Shown here: positions 1 to 9,098 of the stretch, one piece after another
How the letters are laid out: every line of letters begins with the position of its first letter
Numbering within the stretch: the first letter of the stretch is position 1
NCBI GenBank assembly: GCA_913060645.1
Contig: CAJXSW010000023.1
Span: 1-32,107 of the forward strand
Origin: an uncultured Dokdonia sp.
GTDB lineage: Bacteria; Bacteroidota; Bacteroidia; Flavobacteriales; Flavobacteriaceae
DNA: 32,107 nucleotides
Direction: 5' to 3'
Notes under the pieces: generated by a model
What the model saw: the letters and a program-made list of their open reading frames with translations, nothing else
What the model was told of the DNA's origin: nothing
Database searches by the model: none
Made by a program: the position numbers and the translations under genes

Positions 1-48
1 CGAGATAGGAGTCCGTCTCGTGGGCTCGGAGATGTGTATAAGAGACAG
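1..48. other. Illumina Nextera i7 adapter plus index (not genomic)
   Basis: Positions 15-48 match the Nextera read-2 adapter ending in the Tn5 mosaic end (AGATGTGTATAAGAGACAG at 30-48). Positions 1-6 are the tail of the i7 primer and 7-14 (AGGAGTCC) are an 8-base index. Genomic sequence begins at about 49. This is library-construction sequence left on the contig. Confidence 0.97.
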
Positions 49-193
49 AAATAAACCAGCCGAAGCTGTAATAAGACAGCATTATGGTAAGTATTAAATA
101 AGATGCTCATCATTTATTTAAGTAAATAAAGGTGGGTTGCGCAATGATTGTGCATTACTTTCGACCAACGTTTTTAATATAGCTATAGCCTTT

Positions 194-1454
194 ATGAAAT
201 ATTTCTCCCTCGTCTGCGCTCTGTTGATGACTTCATTTCTTTTTTCACAAGAACCTATTATAGAAGAAATCACTTTTGAAGGATTAAAACGTGTAGATGA
301 ATCTTTATTGAGAAGGCTTATTAAAGTAAAATCACAAACGGCATATGACTCTCTTAAAGTCGCAACAGATATTGAGCGTTTAAATAGACTGCCAGCCATC
401 GCAAATGCAACCGTTGTTCAAACTAAACTTACAGATAGCACGTACAAACTCACCTATAAGATTGTCGAAAACTTCACCATTATTCCAGGTTTGCGCATCT
501 CTGAGGCAAACGATGGTAGTTTTGCTTTTCGCGTAAGCGCATTCGAATTTAATTTTCTTGGTCAAAGTCAGATACTTGGTGGCTTTTATCAGCGGGATGT
601 TTTTGACTCTTATGGAGCTTACTGGGAAGCACCTTTCTTAATCACTAACAAATTAGGGTTAGGTGTCAACTATATTAAAAATGTGACTTTTGAACCTATT
701 TACCTCGATGAAACTCCTATAAACTACAAGAAAGATGATGTAGGTGCAGAGATTTATGGGTTGTATGAAATAGATTTTCACAACAAGGCAGAGTTGGGAG
801 TTAGAGTGTACAAAGAATCTTACGACATTGATGATACGGAGGGGCAAAGTGTACTGCCAGCGGGACTTGATGCAAATAAAGTATCCCTACGCGGAGAGTA
901 TGAGACTAATTTTTTAAACATTACGTATCAATATGTAGAGGGAAGTACGCAATCTCCTTGATGTGCGTTATGTTTTGGGAGGTGATGGTCTCTTAGAAGA
1001 AGGACTTGTAGCGCAAAATGCAACAGAGTATTTTAAAAAAGTAGGAACAAAGGGTAACTGGGCAAGTAGACTACAGCTAGGGTATGCTTCTTATAATGAA
1101 TCTGAGTTTGCTCCTTTTACGGTTGATAATCAGTTTAATCTTAGAGGAGCAGGTAATGATATTGATAGAGGGACATCCTTTGTTTTTGTAAATACAGAAT
1201 ACAGACACACGCTTATAGAAAAGGATTGGTTTGTACTTCAAGGAAATGCTTTTGTAGATGCTGGATCAATACGAAGTCCTAGAGAAGGATTTGATAATCT
1301 AGCGAGTATCAATAATGTGGAGTTGTACTCTGGTCTTGGAGTGCGTTTTATTCATAAACGTATTTTTAACGCTGTCATTAGGTTGGATTATGGAGTGGGA
1401 CTGGGAGCTACTCAAAATCGCGGACTTGTATTCGGGATAGGGCAGTATTTTTAA
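194..1454 (+). pseudogene. Single-POTRA Omp85-type outer membrane protein, frameshifted
   Basis: This is a BamA/TamA-superfamily (bacterial surface antigen) barrel protein broken by one frameshift. The first frame runs from ATG 194 (signal peptide MKYFSLVCALLMTSFLFSQ) through one POTRA-like domain to a stop at 959-961. The second frame carries the rest of the barrel and ends with the aromatic C-terminus GIGQYF at 1454. The paralogue directly downstream is intact and aligns across the break, placing the shift between about 944 and 957 (one extra base or two lost). The downstream part has the Omp85 L6-loop-like motif NLRGAGN. An in-frame ATG at 137 would put 19 non-signal residues before the signal peptide, so 194 is the better start. 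It may be a true pseudogene or a base error near a contig end. Confidence 0.8.
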
Positions 1455-1516
1455 TGTAAGAGAATTTGTAGATTATGAGATAATCTAATTATAAAGCATA
1501 GTAAATCCTACAGTAC

Positions 1517-2776
1517 ATGAAATACTTTTGGTTATACATTTTACTCATGCTGTATTGCTCTATGAGTAATGCGCAAGAAGGCATTGTGGAGGATTTTACC
1601 ATTCATGGCAATAAAAAACTTAAGACCTCTTTTATTAAATTAATTAGTGATTTGCGTGTAGATAGTCCTTTAGATTCTACATTACTAGAGGTAGATATTA
1701 TAAGACTCAAAAGACTACCAGCAGTACGGCACGCATATTATCAAGTGATTCCTTCTTATGATAATTATGAAGTTCGCTATTATATTGAGGAGAATATAAC
1801 GATAAACCCTCAGCTGAATATTTATACTACAAATGATGATGAATTTGCCTTTAGAATAGGTGTATACGAGTTCAACACCTTAGGGAGAAATATAGCCTTT
1901 GGAGGATTTTATCAACGAGATATTTTTAATTCTTATGGGGTGAACCTTAGAGCTCCATTTTTATTTAATAATAAGCTAGGAGTTGCGATAAATGCGCAGC
2001 GATTAACTACACAAGAGCCTGTTTTTCTAGACGAAGGTACCGCAGATTATAAGTACAGTAACACCTCTTTTGAAGTATTAGGATTATATGCCATAAACTT
2101 TAAACATCGGGTAGAGGCAGGTGTAAATTTATTTAATGAAAAGTATGAATACCTAGCTGGTGCGACTTCTGCAGGGGTTCCTCAAGAATTTAATGTAGAC
2201 AAGATTCTTATAAAAGGTATCTATGAATATAACGCACTAGATTACTATTACCAGTATATATCTGGTTTTAAAAGCACATTTAATGTGCAGCATGTGATGG
2301 CAAATGATCGCAGATTACCCGATTTTACAATCTGGTGGAATGACTTTCAATATTTTACTAGAGTAGGTGATAAGGGTAACTGGGCAAACAGATTACGAGT
2401 AGGTCTAGCATCTAATGCAGACTCACCATTTGCACCATTTTCTGTAGATAATAATTTAAACATAAGAGGAGTAGGGAATACGATAGATCGTGGCACAGGA
2501 GTAATTGTAGTAAACACGGAGTATAGACATACACTGGTTGATAAAGAATCATTTGTATTACAAGGTAATGCGTTTGTCGATGCTGGATCTTGGAGAAATC
2601 CAGGTGGAGATTTTGACGATTTTGGAGATGATCAAAACCTTAGAGTGTATCCCGGTCTAGGATTGCGTTTTACTCACAAAAAGATTTTTAATGCAACTTT
2701 TAGGATTGATTATGGATATGGAATAACCCCAAACTCCACTAGCGGATTCGTATTTGGAGTAGGGCAATACTTTTAA
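1517..2776 (+). CDS. Single-POTRA Omp85-type outer membrane protein (intact paralogue)
   Basis: A 419-residue outer-membrane barrel protein of the BamA/TamA superfamily. The signal peptide is MKYFWLYILLMLYCSMSNAQ. One POTRA-like domain follows (about residues 22-90, with a GNKKLKTSFIKLI-type repeat start). The rest is a beta-barrel containing the motif NIRGVGN, comparable to the VRGF/Y motif of Omp85 loop 6, and ending in GVGQYF with a C-terminal aromatic residue. It is a tandem duplicate of the frameshifted gene 62 bases upstream, with matching blocks such as KGNWA-RL and NTEYRHTL. With only one POTRA it is unlikely to be the essential BamA. A role in insertion or secretion of specific surface proteins is inference. 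Confidence 0.85.
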   Translation: MKYFWLYILLMLYCSMSNAQEGIVEDFTIHGNKKLKTSFIKLISDLRVDSPLDSTLLEVDIIRLKRLPAVRHAYYQVIPSYDNYEVRYYIEENITINPQLNIYTTNDDEFAFRIGVYEFNTLGRNIAFGGFYQRDIFNSYGVNLRAPFLFNNKLGVAINAQRLTTQEPVFLDEGTADYKYSNTSFEVLGLYAINFKHRVEAGVNLFNEKYEYLAGATSAGVPQEFNVDKILIKGIYEYNALDYYYQYISGFKSTFNVQHVMANDRRLPDFTIWWNDFQYFTRVGDKGNWANRLRVGLASNADSPFAPFSVDNNLNIRGVGNTIDRGTGVIVVNTEYRHTLVDKESFVLQGNAFVDAGSWRNPGGDFDDFGDDQNLRVYPGLGLRFTHKKIFNATFRIDYGYGITPNSTSGFVFGVGQYF

Positions 2777-2793
2777 TCAAAAGTGAATTACTA

Positions 2794-5010
2794 TTAAACC
2801 TGTACCTGACTAGTAGTAGGTTGTCCAGTATTTAAATGCTGCAAATTGCGCAAGATAGTACGCTTGAAAATGGTGATATCATAAGGCTTTACGATAATAT
2901 CTGTAAGTCCAGCATTGTAAATTTTATAACGCATTTCCTTTACCTCTACCGCTGTAAGCGCTATGATAGGGATTTTTTTATCAAAGAGTCTAATCTCTTT
3001 AGTAGCTTCTAATCCGTCTTTTACAGGCATATTAATATCCATAAGGATAAGATCATATTTATTATCTCTAGCGCATTCTACAGCTTCCTGACCATTGTTT
3101 GCAATGCTGCAAGTAACTTCTAGTTTCTGTAGTATCTTCTTTGTCACTATTTGATTGATGCGGTTATCATCTACAATAAGGATGCGCTTATTTTTGAGTT
3201 GTTTGTCATCTATAATAACTATGGGATCCACAATTAATGATTCATTTGACATCTCAAAGTCTAGCGTAAAGAAGAATGTAGAACCTTTTCCCACCTTACT
3301 TGATAGGTGTATTTCAGCTCCAGAAAGTGCTAGTAGCTTTTGTACAATAGGCAGTCCTAATCCAGTACCTTGATATGTGTAGTGTCTTGAGCTTACTTGA
3401 GAAAATTCATCAAATATACTTTGTTGTTTTTCTTCTGGAATCCCTATACCCGTATCTTGGATTGTAAAGTGAATACTGGCCTTTTGATCATTAAGACCAG
3501 ACGCTTCAAGTAATATATAGATGTCCCCATTTTCTGTAAACTTACATGCATTCCCCACTAAGTTCATCAGTATTTGAGAAAGCCTTGTAGCATCACCCTT
3601 TACAAATTCTGGAACGTTGTCATCAATGTTAATGTGAATGTTGTTCTTGTTTTGCTGGCGCATGTATTCAAAAGAAGAAACGATGTTCTTAATAAAATCT
3701 CTTGTATTAAAAACTTCATTATTTTCTATAACTGTATTGGAATCAATTTTATTGATTTGTAGTACATCATTTATGAGCGCAAGCAGGTAGTCTGCTGAGA
3801 ATTTGAGAGACTTAAGATCTTGTTGATGAGATTTTAATTTTGGATCATCCATCAGGATAGTACTGAGCCCTATAACACCATAGAGAGGAGTTCTTAACTC
3901 ATGGCTCACCGTTGAGAAAAAGGCCGTCTTAGCCTTTGTAGACTGCTCAGATTCATTCTTTGCCGTAAGATATTCTATGTTCTTTTCAGTCAGGCTTTTC
4001 ACATAGTCTTTCTTACTTCTATACATTCTATAGAGTAGGATTAAGAGCAGAATACTTGATGCGGTAACAACAATTAGAAATTTATTCCAGTTTATCTGGC
4101 TTCTTACGATTTCTGCCTGAAGCCTGTTTTTTAATTCATTTCTCTCAATATTCTTTTTGTACTCGGCTACTTGAAAGTTTGCTGCTATTTTTTGAGATTC
4201 TTCATTCTGATATTCATCTGTAGTTTCCTCATATAAATTTTGATATTTCACTCCATACTCATAAGCTTCCTTGTACCTTTTTTGACCATAAAGGCTCAAA
4301 CTATAACTGAGGTAGCTATCTGCAAGTTCAAAGCTAGAAGATTGCAACAAGGTGTCTTTAAAAATCTTTGATAAATGATAATCTACTTTCTTGTAATTTT
4401 TCTCATGTAAATAGTAAATGGCCCATTGATTTTCAAGGTTTGCTTTCAGCCCATTTGATAGGTGGTCTTTAAGTTGATCTGCCTTCGTTAGGTACTTTAA
4501 TGATTTATCAAATCGCTCATGTTCTTGTAGCGTAAGTACAGCGTTTAGATAAGCATTACTTAAGTTTAGAGAATCTTTTAATTTTCTAAATACTATTATA
4601 GACTTGTCATGGTATTGAAGGGCTTTATCAATTGAGGACTCTGAGTAACCATAAAGATTTGCAAGATCCATATAGGTCAGACCTAGCCCTAGACTATCTT
4701 GTGCGAGGCTAGCGTACTCTTGAGATCGCTCAAAGCTTTCTCTAGCTTGTATGGTATCTAGTAAAATCAAATAGTCATACCCTAGATATCTAAAGCCACT
4801 TTGTAAATAACCAGTATGATTTATTTTTTTTGCCTCTTCAATGATTCTAACATTAAGCTCGAGCGATTTACTATAGTTATTAGCCTCGTAATAGGTGGCC
4901 GAAGAGTCCATGAGACGCTGTAATCTTTCTTTTATTTTCAAGCTGTCAATCTGTGCAGTTCCTATAGAACTAGACATAATTAGGATTAAAAAAAAAGTAA
5001 TTCTCTTCAT
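2794..5010 (-). CDS. TPR-containing hybrid sensor histidine kinase/response regulator
   Basis: A 738-residue two-component sensor with a fused receiver. A signal peptide (residues 1-20) leads into a TPR-rich periplasmic or extracytoplasmic region (about 30-260). Then come a coiled-coil stretch, one membrane segment (about 311-327), a HisKA domain with H-box FFSTVSHELRTPLYG (phosphoacceptor H370), and a HATPase with N-box NLVGNACKF (about 483-491), G1 DTGIGIP (about 519) and G2 GTGLGLP. The C-terminal receiver (about 608-725) has the acidic pair D614/D615, phosphoacceptor D658 in LILMDINMP, T686 and K708. It has no DNA-binding output domain, so signalling presumably passes through an Hpt protein elsewhere or back through the receiver. 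No partner gene is adjacent. The ligand is unknown. Confidence 0.93.
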   Translation of the reverse strand: MKRITFFLILIMSSSIGTAQIDSLKIKERLQRLMDSSATYYEANNYSKSLELNVRIIEEAKKINHTGYLQSGFRYLGYDYLILLDTIQARESFERSQEYASLAQDSLGLGLTYMDLANLYGYSESSIDKALQYHDKSIIVFRKLKDSLNLSNAYLNAVLTLQEHERFDKSLKYLTKADQLKDHLSNGLKANLENQWAIYYLHEKNYKKVDYHLSKIFKDTLLQSSSFELADSYLSYSLSLYGQKRYKEAYEYGVKYQNLYEETTDEYQNEESQKIAANFQVAEYKKNIERNELKNRLQAEIVRSQINWNKFLIVVTASSILLLILLYRMYRSKKDYVKSLTEKNIEYLTAKNESEQSTKAKTAFFSTVSHELRTPLYGVIGLSTILMDDPKLKSHQQDLKSLKFSADYLLALINDVLQINKIDSNTVIENNEVFNTRDFIKNIVSSFEYMRQQNKNNIHINIDDNVPEFVKGDATRLSQILMNLVGNACKFTENGDIYILLEASGLNDQKASIHFTIQDTGIGIPEEKQQSIFDEFSQVSSRHYTYQGTGLGLPIVQKLLALSGAEIHLSSKVGKGSTFFFTLDFEMSNESLIVDPIVIIDDKQLKNKRILIVDDNRINQIVTKKILQKLEVTCSIANNGQEAVECARDNKYDLILMDINMPVKDGLEATKEIRLFDKKIPIIALTAVEVKEMRYKIYNAGLTDIIVKPYDITIFKRTILRNLQHLNTGQPTTSQVQV

Positions 5011-5171
5011 TTCAGTGGTTTAATGTCCAGCAATATACAAAACATTAATAAAACGGTATTTAATCGTGTGATATGATATAAATGTTAAGAAAAATCCTAC
5101 AAATATAAGAGTACTTAGTTAAGACTATCTCAATTAATAATGACTTAACGTTCTCAAACACTGATGCTCGA

Positions 5172-5179
5172 TATATTTG
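5172..5179 (+). promoter_or_regulatory. Putative Bacteroidetes -7 element for the YqaE-like gene
   Basis: TATATTTG matches the Bacteroidetes -7 consensus TAnnTTTG and lies 22 bases before the ATG at 5202, implying a short leader. No convincing TTG -33 element sits at the usual distance, so the call rests on the -7 match and position. Confidence 0.45.
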
Positions 5180-5201
5180 TGACTAACTAAAACCAAAAAC
5201 A

Positions 5202-5357
5202 ATGTCAATTCTAACCATCATTTTAAATATCATATTTCCACCACTTGCGGTTGCTTTAAACAAAGGCGTAGGTAAGGATTTAATCATAAATATTATCCTT
5301 ACAATTCTAGGTATAATTCCAGGTATAATCCATGCCTTTTATGTTAATAGTAAATAA
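5202..5357 (+). CDS. YqaE/Pmp3 family small membrane protein (UPF0057)
   Basis: A 51-residue protein starting MSILTIILNIIFPPLAVAL and ending HAFYVNSK. It has the two hydrophobic segments of the YqaE/Pmp3 family and the family hallmarks: FPPLAV in helix 1, a short KGVGKD turn, and the second-helix pattern INIILTILGIIPGIIHA. The length is typical of the family (about 50-55). Members are stress-induced inner-membrane proteolipids, and yeast Pmp3 affects membrane potential. The gene stands alone between the kinase and the PagL-like gene, has a -7 element upstream and a strong hairpin terminator 19 bases after its stop. This suggests a small independently expressed transcript. Confidence 0.88.
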   Translation: MSILTIILNIIFPPLAVALNKGVGKDLIINIILTILGIIPGIIHAFYVNSK

Positions 5358-5376
5358 TTGAATATCAATATATAGT

Positions 5377-5406
5377 AGGGATGCATGAAAGTGCATCCCT
5401 TTTTTT
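5377..5406 (+). terminator. Intrinsic terminator after the YqaE-like gene
   Basis: A perfect 9-bp stem, AGGGATGCA (5377-5385) with TGCATCCCT (5392-5400), has a 6-base loop and runs into seven T residues. This is a textbook rho-independent terminator on the + strand. Confidence 0.9.
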
Positions 5407-5453
5407 ATAGCAGTTCCTATCTATAAATTGACTAATAAAGTATTTATTTATAC

Positions 5454-5473
5454 TACGCTTTCGCGAAAGCGTA
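5454..5473. repeat. Iterated palindrome copy 1 (20-bp perfect form)
   Basis: TACGCTTTCGCGAAAGCGTA is a perfect 20-bp palindrome in the intergenic region between the YqaE terminator and the PagL-like gene. It is one of nine exact copies of the GCTTTCGCGAAAGC core in the window. Confidence 0.92.
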
Positions 5474-5577
5474 ACTATCCATATCACTTGGGTTTTTCCT
5501 TATTAGATAATTAGTATAAAAAGCAAACCTACACGTTCAAATTTTCGTAAGTTCACAAACACTAACCAGTGACTCTT

Positions 5578-6684
5578 ATGAATTACTTGCGCCAGCTAGG
5601 AATTGCGTTTTCTTGCATACTAACCATCACAATACATGCACAAGAGGAAAAAGTGCGTCCTTTTGACCTCGAGGCAGATTTTTTTTATGGTACGCTCTTA
5701 GAACATAATCCAGATATATCTCATCTTATAACAGAGCATCCGCAGGGAATAATGCTTGCCTATAACCGAAAGACTTACGGGTATGAAGCATGGGAGCGAC
5801 GTTATAATTTTCCAGATGTGGGTTACACTTTTGTGTATCAAGACATGAAAAATGAAAATCTAGGGGAATTATATAGTGCTTATGCGCATTATAACTTTTA
5901 CTACTGGAAGCGTAGATTACAGTTTAGAATAGGGCAAGGAGTTGCAATTGCCACAAATCCATATGATAGAGAGACTAATTTTATAAATAATGCTTACGGT
6001 ACCACTGTGTTGAGTAGTACCATGCTTAAATTTGGTTTCAAGCAGGATAATATTTTCAAAAATATAGGAGTACACGCAGGGGTTACCATTATACACTACA
6101 GTAACGCGAACCTCAAAGCGCCTAATAACTCCACAAATACTTGGGCATTTACTGCTGGGATTAATTATTTTCCAAAAGCAAATGAGTTTCCGGATTACAT
6201 CCCACTAGGAGAAAAAACAGCATACTCAGAACCTATACATTATAATCTAGTAGCGAGTGGTGGTGCAAATCAAAGTGATATAAATAATTCTCCACGATAC
6301 GGATTTTTAACCCTTACGGCATTTGCAGATAAGCGTATTAATCATAAATCTAGTTTTACAGCAGGTGTAGATGCCTTCTTTGCAAATTTCTTAAAAGAGC
6401 TTATTCGTTATGAGTCTGTAGCTTTTCCTGAGGGCGAGGTTACTGGTGACGAAGACTGGAAACGCTTTGGGGTTTTTATAGGGCATGAGTTACATTTCAA
6501 TGAACTTTCATTTGTCTCTCAGTTAGGATATTATGTGTATTATCCATACGATTTTGAAGGAAGGTTTTATAATCGATTAGGACTCAAAAGAAAATTTGGA
6601 GATCACTTTTCTGGAAGTATGGTTGTAAAAGCTCACGGCGCAAAAGCAGAGGCAGTAGAATTTGGATTAGGATATAGATTTTAA
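5578..6684 (+). CDS. PagL-like acyloxyacyl hydrolase / outer membrane beta-barrel
   Basis: A 368-residue outer-membrane protein with signal peptide MNYLRQLGIAFSCILTITIHAQ. It resembles the lipid A 3-O-deacylase (PagL) family as found in Bacteroidetes. The motif IIHYSNANLKAPN carries the His-x-Ser-Asn signature (H173, S175, N176) of the PagL active site, and alternating aromatic strands fit a barrel. In Pseudomonas PagL a Glu 14 residues after the His completes the triad. Here that position is Asn, so activity is uncertain. A GTG nine bases upstream (5569) is in frame, but ATG 5578 places the signal peptide correctly. It ends 2 bases before the lipoprotein gene and probably shares its transcript. 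Confidence 0.75.
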   Translation: MNYLRQLGIAFSCILTITIHAQEEKVRPFDLEADFFYGTLLEHNPDISHLITEHPQGIMLAYNRKTYGYEAWERRYNFPDVGYTFVYQDMKNENLGELYSAYAHYNFYYWKRRLQFRIGQGVAIATNPYDRETNFINNAYGTTVLSSTMLKFGFKQDNIFKNIGVHAGVTIIHYSNANLKAPNNSTNTWAFTAGINYFPKANEFPDYIPLGEKTAYSEPIHYNLVASGGANQSDINNSPRYGFLTLTAFADKRINHKSSFTAGVDAFFANFLKELIRYESVAFPEGEVTGDEDWKRFGVFIGHELHFNELSFVSQLGYYVYYPYDFEGRFYNRLGLKRKFGDHFSGSMVVKAHGAKAEAVEFGLGYRF

Positions 6685-6686
6685 AG

Positions 6687-7448
6687 ATGAAAAATAAATA
6701 TTTAATAGTAGTGTTGTTGCCAGTGATGATGTGGTTTGCATCATGTGATACTGAGGATACATTATCATGCCTTAAAACAAGCGGTTCTATAATTACTGAG
6801 GAATATGACCTGGCAAGCTTTGATAGTATCATAGTCTTTGAACGTGTACAGTTAGTCGTAAAAGATGCTCCTGAGATCTCAGTTGTACTTGAGACTGGAG
6901 AAAACCTGCTAGAAGATTTTGAAGTGTATGTAGAGGATAATACGCTCATCGTAAAAAATAATGCCTCATGTAATCTAGTGAGGGATTATGATACTTCTAT
7001 ATTACGGGTGTCACATCCTAACCTTAGGCAGATTAGAAATAGTAGTGGCAGTACAGTTTTAGGAGATGGCTTGATAAGTTGGAACACCTTGCGACTAGTT
7101 TCTGATGATCTTATTGAAGAAGATTTTTATCACAAAGATGGAGATTTTGATATGGAGCTAGACTCAGAAAATGTATTCCTTCAATGTAATGGCTTGTCTA
7201 ACTTTTTTATACGAGGTGCTGTGACTAATCTAGACATTAACTTGCTGGAAGGTGATAGTAGATTGCCACTACAGGATTTAGCTGTGCAAAATGTTACTAT
7301 TTTCCATAGGGGTACAAATGATGTATTGATCTCTCCCCAATTATCAATTACAGGAGAACTTAGAAGTACGGGTAATTTGATATTGAATAACACGCCACCT
7401 ATTGTAGATGTGGAAGCATTTTTTACAGGAGAAGTTATTTTTGATTAG
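6687..7448 (+). CDS. Head-GIN domain (DUF2807-type) lipoprotein
   Basis: A 253-residue lipoprotein with signal peptide MKNKYLIVVLLPVMMWFASC (acylated C20). The mature part has the features of the putative auto-transporter adhesin head-GIN domain: an opening SFDSIIVFERVQLVVKD segment, then repeated short beta-strands with NLRQIRNSSGSTV and similar turns predicting a right-handed beta-helix. Proteins of this family are common in Bacteroidetes. Their function is mostly unknown and the adhesin name is only a family label. It follows the PagL-like gene by 2 bases and ends at a bidirectional terminator. Confidence 0.75.
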   Translation: MKNKYLIVVLLPVMMWFASCDTEDTLSCLKTSGSIITEEYDLASFDSIIVFERVQLVVKDAPEISVVLETGENLLEDFEVYVEDNTLIVKNNASCNLVRDYDTSILRVSHPNLRQIRNSSGSTVLGDGLISWNTLRLVSDDLIEEDFYHKDGDFDMELDSENVFLQCNGLSNFFIRGAVTNLDINLLEGDSRLPLQDLAVQNVTIFHRGTNDVLISPQLSITGELRSTGNLILNNTPPIVDVEAFFTGEVIFD

Positions 7449-7470
7449 TTCTATACTTCAGGTTTAGACT

Positions 7471-7510
7471 AAAAAAAAAGGAGTCACTTTAAATAAGTGA
7501 CTCCTTTTTT
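7471..7510. terminator. Bidirectional intrinsic terminator
   Basis: GGAGTCACTT (7480-7489) pairs with AAGTGACTCC (7495-7504) around a TAAAT loop, flanked by nine A and six T residues. It can stop transcription from both convergent genes, the head-GIN lipoprotein (+) and the nitroreductase (-). Confidence 0.92.
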
Positions 7511-7537
7511 AATGATCCTCATGTATGAACTAGTGTC

Positions 7538-8137
7538 TTAGATGCTTTCTACTACTTTTTCTAAAGCTATTCTTGACTTTGGCTTTTTACTAGGTTGATT
7601 AAAATCATCCTCATCGCGATATCCTATTGCAACAGCTACTAGCGTTGCGTAGCCTTTGTTATCTATAATCTTATCGTAATTTTCTGGCTCAATACCTTCC
7701 ATTGGGGTTGCATCAATATTCATTGCAGCACAGGCGCTTAATAATACTCCTAGAGATAAATACACTTGCTTGTCAAACCATGCCTTGATTTCTTGCTCTG
7801 GTAACGGTTTTAGGTATTCTTTATAGTAATCTACTGCACCTTGTGGTAGTTCTTCTTCTATTTGTTTTTCAAAAGCTGCTAGATCATTAATCCTGCTAAA
7901 TACAACTACAGTATCACTATCTGTTACTTTCTCGGTATTAATCCACGATACTTTAGAAAGTTTTTCTTTGGTAGCTTCGTCAGAAACAAAGGTGAATTTC
8001 CATGGCTGGCTATTGATGGAAGACGGACTTAAGCGAAGTATTTCCTTAAGCTCTTCTATATGTTTACTATCTATTTTTTTTGATGCGTTATACTTCTTTG
8101 TAGTATAACGTTCTTGCATTGCATTTATAAAGCTCAT
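7538..8137 (-). CDS. NfsB-like nitroreductase family protein (FMN-dependent NAD(P)H oxidoreductase)
   Basis: A 199-residue flavoprotein of the nitroreductase family. The N-terminal RYTTKKYNASKKI and the FMN-binding LSPSSINSQPW segment closely follow E. coli NfsB, and the C-terminal ATLVAVAIGYRDEDD matches the conserved end of that subfamily. Such enzymes reduce nitroaromatics, quinones or enones using NAD(P)H and are usually cytoplasmic homodimers. The length is a little short of the usual 215-220. It has a terminator at its 3' side and about 200 bases separate it from the next minus-strand gene, so it is probably a single-gene unit unrelated to the arsenosugar genes upstream. Confidence 0.88.
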   Translation of the reverse strand: MSFINAMQERYTTKKYNASKKIDSKHIEELKEILRLSPSSINSQPWKFTFVSDEATKEKLSKVSWINTEKVTDSDTVVVFSRINDLAAFEKQIEEELPQGAVDYYKEYLKPLPEQEIKAWFDKQVYLSLGVLLSACAAMNIDATPMEGIEPENYDKIIDNKGYATLVAVAIGYRDEDDFNQPSKKPKSRIALEKVVESI

Positions 8138-8334
8138 ATCAATTGTTTTTAAACCATATTAGGTATGTGAGTAAAATTAAGTATCGCAATATTACATTGC
8201 AATAACTGCCTTAATAGATAGTACTATTTTAAGAGAACTTTATGCGTTTAGGTCGCTGAATGAAGTTCAACTATGATTTGAATGACCTCAGAATAGCTAA
8301 AGGAAAGGTTCTTAGATTTTGAATCTCTTGGAGG

Positions 8335-9045
8335 TTAAGATATTTTCTTAAGGTAATATTTATGCAAATCTTCTGCACTTGCACCAAACCACTTGCGCAC
8401 ATAAATACTCCAGAAGTAAAATTGTAGTTTCCAGACACCATTTTCATCATAACGCCTTGCCGAGGAGGTAAGCCACTCTTGAATTACCACAAACTTACGT
8501 TTGGCATATAATTTATTAATAAGGTCATTATCTTCATAAATAATATATCGCTCATCAAAAGTGCCTAATTCCTTAAATAAATCAGTCGTAATAAACTGAC
8601 TTTGATCTCCTCCTCTGCAGGCTCTCCATTTAAATTGTGTAAGCCACCCAGCGAGTCTTAACCACCAGTGGTTAGAGTCAAATTTCATTTTAAAACATCC
8701 GGCAGGATTACCAGCAACCACTTGCTCCATGATATGCTTATCATAATCTTGAGGAGGATAAGAATCTGCATGTAGAAAGTAGAGGATTGAGCTTGTTGCG
8801 ATGGCTGCTCCTGTGTTCATTTGTTTAGCTCTGCCCTTTGCAGATTTTATCACTGTGACCTGAGGATTGTGATCGCTATAGCTGCTTACGAGCTTGTAAG
8901 TATCATCGTTGCTTCCTCCATCTACTACTATTATTTGCTTGACATAATCACAAGAAAAAGCCCTCTCTTTCAAATGTGCTAGTAATTTAATAATCGTTTC
9001 AGATTCATTAAGTACCGGTATGACAATCGAAATAGAAGGCTTCAT
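8335..9045 (-). CDS. TIGR04283-type arsenosugar biosynthesis glycosyltransferase (GT2)
   Basis: A 236-residue family-2 (GT-A) glycosyltransferase. The N-terminal KPSISIVIPVLNESETI and VVDGGSNDDT (about 41-49) form the nucleotide-binding part, LHADSYPP resembles the DxD region, and GGDQSQF plus YEDNDLINKL match the TIGR04283 subfamily. That subfamily is named for its association with arsenosugar loci. Upstream in-frame ATGs at 9064-9066 and 9061-9063 would add seven residues before the conserved start, so ATG 9043-9045 is preferred. It is the last gene of the minus-strand cluster. Transfer of an aglycone or sugar onto the arsenoribose is inferred from family and context, and the substrate is not shown. 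Confidence 0.85.
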   Translation of the reverse strand: MKPSISIVIPVLNESETIIKLLAHLKERAFSCDYVKQIIVVDGGSNDDTYKLVSSYSDHNPQVTVIKSAKGRAKQMNTGAAIATSSILYFLHADSYPPQDYDKHIMEQVVAGNPAGCFKMKFDSNHWWLRLAGWLTQFKWRACRGGDQSQFITTDLFKELGTFDERYIIYEDNDLINKLYAKRKFVVIQEWLTSSARRYDENGVWKLQFYFWSIYVRKWFGASAEDLHKYYLKKIS

Positions 9046-9098
9046 TAAATAATTTATGGTCATCAAATCTACGTAAAAAGAGTAGAGATGGTTTTGAA

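Noticed and set aside
137-193. Upstream start of the first Omp85-like gene
   Set aside because: It would place 19 residues before a clear signal peptide; ATG 194 fits better.
524-538. GCTTTTCGCGTAAGC, a near match to the iterated palindrome
   Set aside because: It is not palindromic and encodes FAFRVS, which is conserved as FAFRIG in the paralogue, so it is explained by coding.
963-1454. Independent gene starting at GTG 963
   Set aside because: It is the C-terminal half of the Omp85-like barrel, continuous with the upstream frame when compared with the intact paralogue.
2777-2793. Terminator between the converging Omp85-like and kinase genes
   Set aside because: The 17-base gap has no stem-loop.
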